Shown here: positions 60,465 through 64,000 of the stretch, piece after piece
How positions within the stretch are numbered: the stretch's first letter is position 1
Layout of the letters: each line of letters starts with the position of its first letter
Assembly (NCBI GenBank): GCA_027459765.1
Contig: DAIDHD010000011.1
Coordinates: 22,459-86,458 of the forward strand
Length of the DNA stretch: 64,000 nucleotides
Reading direction: 5' to 3'
Origin: Gammaproteobacteria bacterium
Lineage (GTDB): Bacteria; Pseudomonadota; Gammaproteobacteria; Steroidobacterales; Steroidobacteraceae
Program-made: the position numbers and the translations under genes
The notes under the pieces: generated by a model
Databases searched by the model: none
Told to the model about the DNA's origin: nothing
What the model saw: only the letters and a program-made list of their open reading frames with translations

Positions 60465-60497
60465 CCGCGGGGCGCCGCGCCGGGCGGCGCCCCGCGG
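60465..60497. terminator. Hairpin between convergent BON and dehydrogenase genes
   Basis: A 14-base perfect stem (60465-60478 with 60484-60497) and a 5-base loop immediately after the BON stop; no T-run. Likely a 3'-end structure for both convergent transcripts. Confidence 0.55.
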
Positions 60498-60525
60498 CGG
60501 CTGGATTGGCGGACGCGCCGCGCCT

Positions 60526-61419
60526 TCAGGATCCGCGGTTCGCGAGGCCTGCGTTGTCGGCGACCACGCGCGCGATCTCCGACCAGTCCGCGTCCGCTCC
60601 CCGGGTCGCCACCGTCTGCAGCAGGTGATCGCGCAGTACGCCGAGCACGGGCATCGGCACGCGCAGGGTCTCCGCGGACTGGGCCACCAGACGCATGTCC
60701 TTCAGTCCGAGGGGCGCGACGAAGCCGGCGGGGCGATAACGCTCCTCGAGCACGATGCGACCGTAGTTGCGATAGATCGGCGAGTCGAACAGGCTACCGG
60801 TGAGCACTTCGAGCAGTGCCGCGGGATCCACCCCGCCCTTGGCCGCGAGCGCCATCGCCTCGGCCATGGTCTCCACCGCCGCCAGGATCATGAAGTTGCC
60901 GCACAGCTTCACGAGACAGGCGTCCGCGGGCCGTTCGCCGACCACGAACACGCGCTGCCCGATGGCGAGCAGCGCGGGCTGCGCCGCCTGCACGTCGGCC
61001 GCGGCGCCCGCCGCGACCACGTAGAGCTTCGCCGCCGCCGCCGCCTCCGGCCGGCCGAAGACCGGTGCGCAGACCAGGCGCTGGCCGCGCGCGGCGTGTC
61101 CCGCCGCCACGCACTCCGCGGTGGCCACCGCGATGGTACTGAGCGAGACGTGCACGGCGCCCGCGCCGAGACCGGCGTAGAGCCCGTCGTCTCCCGCGAG
61201 CACCGCATCGAGCGCGGTGTCGTCGGCCACCATGGTGAAGACGACGCTCGATCCCTCGGCGGCCGCGCGCGGCGTGGGGGCGAGCGTGGCGCCGGCCTCG
61301 ACGGCGGCGCGCGCCTTGTCGCGCGAGCGGTTCCAGACGCGCACGGAGTGGCCGGCGCGGGCCAGATTGACGGCGATGGGGCTGCCCATGTTGCCGAGTC
61401 CGATGACGGCTACTTGCAT
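60526..61419 (-). CDS. NAD(P)-dependent beta-hydroxyacid dehydrogenase family protein
   Basis: 297 residues from ATG 61419, with AGAGG upstream. N-terminal Rossmann motif VIGLGNMGSPIAVNL; VSLSTIAVAT; the catalytic-lysine region LCGNFMILAAVE (usually GxxGxGxxxKxxxN, here the Lys precedes the stretch: CLVKLCGNF). Family of 3-hydroxyisobutyrate/tartronate-semialdehyde/glyoxylate reductases. Substrate unknown. Box-like sequence not seen. Confidence 0.88.
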   Translation of the reverse strand: MQVAVIGLGNMGSPIAVNLARAGHSVRVWNRSRDKARAAVEAGATLAPTPRAAAEGSSVVFTMVADDTALDAVLAGDDGLYAGLGAGAVHVSLSTIAVATAECVAAGHAARGQRLVCAPVFGRPEAAAAAKLYVVAAGAAADVQAAQPALLAIGQRVFVVGERPADACLVKLCGNFMILAAVETMAEAMALAAKGGVDPAALLEVLTGSLFDSPIYRNYGRIVLEERYRPAGFVAPLGLKDMRLVAQSAETLRVPMPVLGVLRDHLLQTVATRGADADWSEIARVVADNAGLANRGS

Positions 61420-61473
61420 GATCGACCTCTGCGGTGGGAACGGGTCACTCGGGATGCGACAGTGTACGGAGCC

Positions 61474-62589
61474 TCAGCGCAGACGCAATCGGGCGCCATA
61501 TCCCGTGAGTTCGAGATAGCCCCTGCCGACGATGGCGCCGCGCTCGCGCGCGCGCACCGCGCCTTCCCAGTAGATCGCGCCCGTGCTGAGGCGAGTGTCG
61601 TTCTCCTGGTCGTCGAGCAACGGCGCGAGTTCGAGGTCGTGGGCACCGGCCGTGACGCGCATGGCGACGGGGTAGAGTACGCCCGTGTGCGGTGAACGCC
61701 AGGTGCGCAGCGGCGCGAAGCGCACCTCGCCGGGAGCGAGCGCGCGCACCCGGCCGTCGGCTTCGCGGACCGTACCACCGCTCCAGCGCACCGTGTCGTT
61801 GGCGCCGCGGATCCTGAAGGCCATGATTGCGCCGCCATCGTCCAGATCGATGCCGATCCAGTCCCAGCCCACGGCCTGCGGGTCGAGATATTCGCTCGAC
61901 CACTCGTGGTCCAGCCAGGCCTCGCCGTGAACCCGCTCGCCGCCGCCGCCGCGGGTGATCCGGCCGCTGACCGCGAGGTGCGGGACGCTGTAGTACTCGC
62001 TGGCCGCGCCGGCCTCCGGCCCCTTGCGGCTGTAGCCCGAGTCGCCGTTCAGCATGGGTGGCGCACCCGCGGTGAATTCCAGGTCGAGGGAGAAGTCGGC
62101 CGCCGGCACGCGGGCCTGATAGGCGTTGCCGTCGCGACGCAACGACCAGTCGCCGACCCGGACGTCCGTATCCCCGACACGCGCCTCGGCGAGCCCCAGG
62201 CCGGCGCGGCGGATGCGTTCGTCGTGCCAGGGACGGCCGCGGCCGGGATCGCTGATCGCGGCGTGCGCGATGAGCAGTTGGCGCGCCGCCAGTGCGCTCG
62301 GATTGCCCTCGGCGACGCCGGGCCGGGTGCGGAAGAAGGTGATCTGGAAGCCGAGCGGCGCGCCAGTCGCGGTGTACAGCCAGCCGGTGACGTACCACCA
62401 CTCGGTGCGATACGCCGGGTGACTGCCGTAGTCGGCCGGAAATGTCAGCGCCCGACCGGGCACCACCGAGGGATAGATCACCGCGTCGGCAGCCGCCAGG
62501 GTCGGGGCGGCGGCGGCCAATGCGATCGTGAGCGCCCTGAGCAACGCCGCAGCGCGCGCCGCCAGAGGCAACTGGCCGGCGCGCATCAC
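61474..62589 (-). CDS. AttH/CrtC-like lipocalin-type exported protein
   Basis: 371 residues from GTG 62589; ATG 62586 is equally likely. Signal peptide about 1-35 (AAADA). The start of the mature part has YRTEWWYVTGWLY, diagnostic of the AttH/carotenoid 1,2-hydratase-like family; EAWLDHEWSSEYL and GWDWIGIDL follow. Overlaps the permease stop by up to 4 bases, so it belongs to that transporter operon, as attH does with the att ABC genes in Agrobacterium. Function unknown. Confidence 0.85.
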   Translation of the reverse strand: MMRAGQLPLAARAAALLRALTIALAAAAPTLAAADAVIYPSVVPGRALTFPADYGSHPAYRTEWWYVTGWLYTATGAPLGFQITFFRTRPGVAEGNPSALAARQLLIAHAAISDPGRGRPWHDERIRRAGLGLAEARVGDTDVRVGDWSLRRDGNAYQARVPAADFSLDLEFTAGAPPMLNGDSGYSRKGPEAGAASEYYSVPHLAVSGRITRGGGGERVHGEAWLDHEWSSEYLDPQAVGWDWIGIDLDDGGAIMAFRIRGANDTVRWSGGTVREADGRVRALAPGEVRFAPLRTWRSPHTGVLYPVAMRVTAGAHDLELAPLLDDQENDTRLSTGAIYWEGAVRARERGAIVGRGYLELTGYGARLRLR

Positions 62590-64000
62590 CAGTCTTCGCG
62601 GACCGCACGGACCGCCTCGTCACCGAGCGCGGCGCGACCGCTCAGCACGGCGGTCAACGCCGCCGCCGTGATCAACAGGCCCGCGAGTGCGGCGAGCGGC
62701 AGCGCCGGTACGGCAAGGTCGATGCTCCAGTTGAAGGACTGCCGGTTCACCACGTACACCAGCACCAGACTCAACCCCGCGCCGAGCACGACGCCGTAAC
62801 CGACACCGAGCGCGCCGAGCAGCAGGCCTTCGCTCGCCAGCAGCGCGACGATCTGGCGGCGCAGCCAGCCGATGTGCCGCAGCATTCCGAACTCCGCGCG
62901 ACGCGCAAGTGCCGTCGACGCCGACGCGAAGCCGATGCCGGCGAGTCCGATCAGCACCGCCACGGCCTCCAGCGCATAGGTGATGGCGAACGTGCGGTCG
63001 AAGATGGCCAGCGAGCGTTCGCGTATCGCGGCGCCGGTCATGATCTCGAGACCGTCGCCGCCCGCGAGCGCTGCGCGTGCGGCGCGCGTCAACGCGGTCG
63101 CGTCCACGCGCGGTCCCGCCCAGAGCGACGCCTCGGTGGCACCATCGTCCCCCGACAGTCGCACGTAGTCGCTGCGCGTGATCACCACCGTGCCCCCGGC
63201 ACGCGCGTAATCGCGAAACACGCCGGCGGCGAACAGGCGGCGCCGTTGTCCGCCGAGCGGCAGCGTGAAGGTGCCGCCCGCCGGAACCGAGTAACGGTCG
63301 GAGAATTCCTCCGATACCCAGGCGCGCAGCGCGTCCGGCGGCGGCGCGGTCGCGGCGTTGCGCACCAGGGTCAGTGCGCCGCTGGCCTGCGCCGGGGTGC
63401 CGTCGCGCGCGATCAGCGTCACGGGGGCGCGGGCGGGGTCGAGCAACACCGGCACGACGCGCCGATACTGCACGCGCAGCACGCCGGGGAGGGCGGCCAG
63501 CCGCCGTTGGTCGTCCGCGGTGAGGTAGGCGGTGTCGTTGCCAGGCGGCTCCCGCAATTCGACGTCGGCCGGCAACAGGCGCACGAGCCACCGATCGAAG
63601 GATTCGCGGAACGAATACACCATGATGGCCATGGCCACCATCAGGCTGAAGCTCACCACGATGGCTGCGAGGCTCGCCGTGGTGGTGGCGGCGTTCGCCT
63701 GCAGCTGTGCGAGCGCCGTGTCCCAGACCAGCCGCGAAGCCCGCGGCATGCGCGCGAGCACGCGCTCGGCTCCCACCGGCAGCAGCGCCACCGCGCCGAG
63801 CAGCAGCGCCGCGATGCTCGCGTAGCCGAACAGCGGCAGCCCGCGCAGCGGCGGCAGCGGCGCGAGCACGGCGCCGAGCGCCAGCAAGGCGAGCCCCGCC
63901 GTCGCGCCGCGGCGGGCGCCCGAGCCGTGGCCCAGGTCGCCGCCCTTGAGTCCCAGCGCCGGCGGCTCGCGCACGGCGGCCCGCGCCGGGAACCACGCGC
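62586..64000 (-). CDS. FtsX-type ABC transporter permease (partial, 5' end outside window)
   Basis: The frame is open through the window edge, so the gene is cut; the visible part is about 471 residues and the C-terminal half of a typical 800-residue AttE-like permease. A cluster of helices, then a periplasmic domain (MacB-like) and three C-terminal helices with ARRAEFGMLRHIGWLRRQIV (the FtsX core). Probably exports a lipid or lipoprotein-like substrate with AttH. Confidence 0.85.
   Translation of the reverse strand, partial: AWFPARAAVREPPALGLKGGDLGHGSGARRGATAGLALLALGAVLAPLPPLRGLPLFGYASIAALLLGAVALLPVGAERVLARMPRASRLVWDTALAQLQANAATTTASLAAIVVSFSLMVAMAIMVYSFRESFDRWLVRLLPADVELREPPGNDTAYLTADDQRRLAALPGVLRVQYRRVVPVLLDPARAPVTLIARDGTPAQASGALTLVRNAATAPPPDALRAWVSEEFSDRYSVPAGGTFTLPLGGQRRRLFAAGVFRDYARAGGTVVITRSDYVRLSGDDGATEASLWAGPRVDATALTRAARAALAGGDGLEIMTGAAIRERSLAIFDRTFAITYALEAVAVLIGLAGIGFASASTALARRAEFGMLRHIGWLRRQIVALLASEGLLLGALGVGYGVVLGAGLSLVLVYVVNRQSFNWSIDLAVPALPLAALAGLLITAAALTAVLSGRAALGDEAVRAVREDW

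Overview
The window is a GC-rich bacterial chromosome segment. Essential-gene order (cmk-rpsA-ihfB-lapB and thrS-infC-rpmI-rplT-pheS-pheT-ihfA-merR-tRNA-Pro), an aminotransferase and uvrB close together, LPS-assembly genes and an outer-membrane/periplasmic gene set point to a Gram-negative proteobacterium. Betaproteobacteria is the best guess and a deep gammaproteobacterium the alternative. No phage, insertion sequence or CRISPR array was seen. Almost all the sequence is coding; no gene-free stretch exceeds about 200 bases.

Layout. 0-5 kb: core operon cmk, rpsA, ihfB, lapB (no lapA), galU. 5-7.7 kb: RhlE-type helicase and an old-yellow-enzyme reductase. 7.8-11.3 kb: a first secreted-protease module, with a Gly/Ala-rich exported protein and a subtilase divergent from an ECF sigma/anti-sigma pair. 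11.3-17.1 kb: hemN, a PsiE-TauE-AlkB operon, GST, tRNA-Asn, aspartate aminotransferase. 17.2-21.9 kb: a TIGR03118-type lipoprotein, a TorF-like outer-membrane protein, and a second module in which ECF sigma, zinc-finger anti-sigma and a lipoprotein subtilase are joined by 4-base overlaps. 22-32.7 kb: uvrB, an FHA protein, tRNA-Val, the thrS-to-ihfA translation operon (infC appears to start at AUC), a MerR regulator and tRNA-Pro. 32.7-39 kb: a three-gene exported-protein group with a TlpA-like thioredoxin, then an exosortase E/CAAX-protease fusion, a candidate substrate with a PEID-type C-terminal sorting signal, and an M20 peptidase.

39-60.5 kb is a stress/low-oxygen type island: two hybrid histidine kinases, a FixL/FixJ-like pair, three tandem-Usp proteins, a phosphotransacetylase-family protein, a phosphoribosyltransferase, a beta-CASP nuclease, a DevBCA/TolC-type exporter, a c4-type cytochrome, HPF/RaiA, CHAD, Hsp20 and BON proteins. 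Its composition recalls the low-oxygen-activated gene clusters of Burkholderia and relatives. Six intergenic spots in this island share a 16-base box (gene-sense consensus CCTAGGGGAAAnnCGT). At several of them it lies 24-25 bases upstream of a -10-like hexamer with no -35, as expected for an activator-dependent promoter; the FixJ-like regulator is the obvious candidate. The window ends with a dehydrogenase and an AttH-type lipocalin protein downstream of an FtsX-type permease cut by the window edge.

Two ideas deserve most attention: the shared promoter box of the stress island, and the second protease module, where the periplasmic tail of the anti-sigma factor resembles the propeptide of the subtilase encoded next to it.
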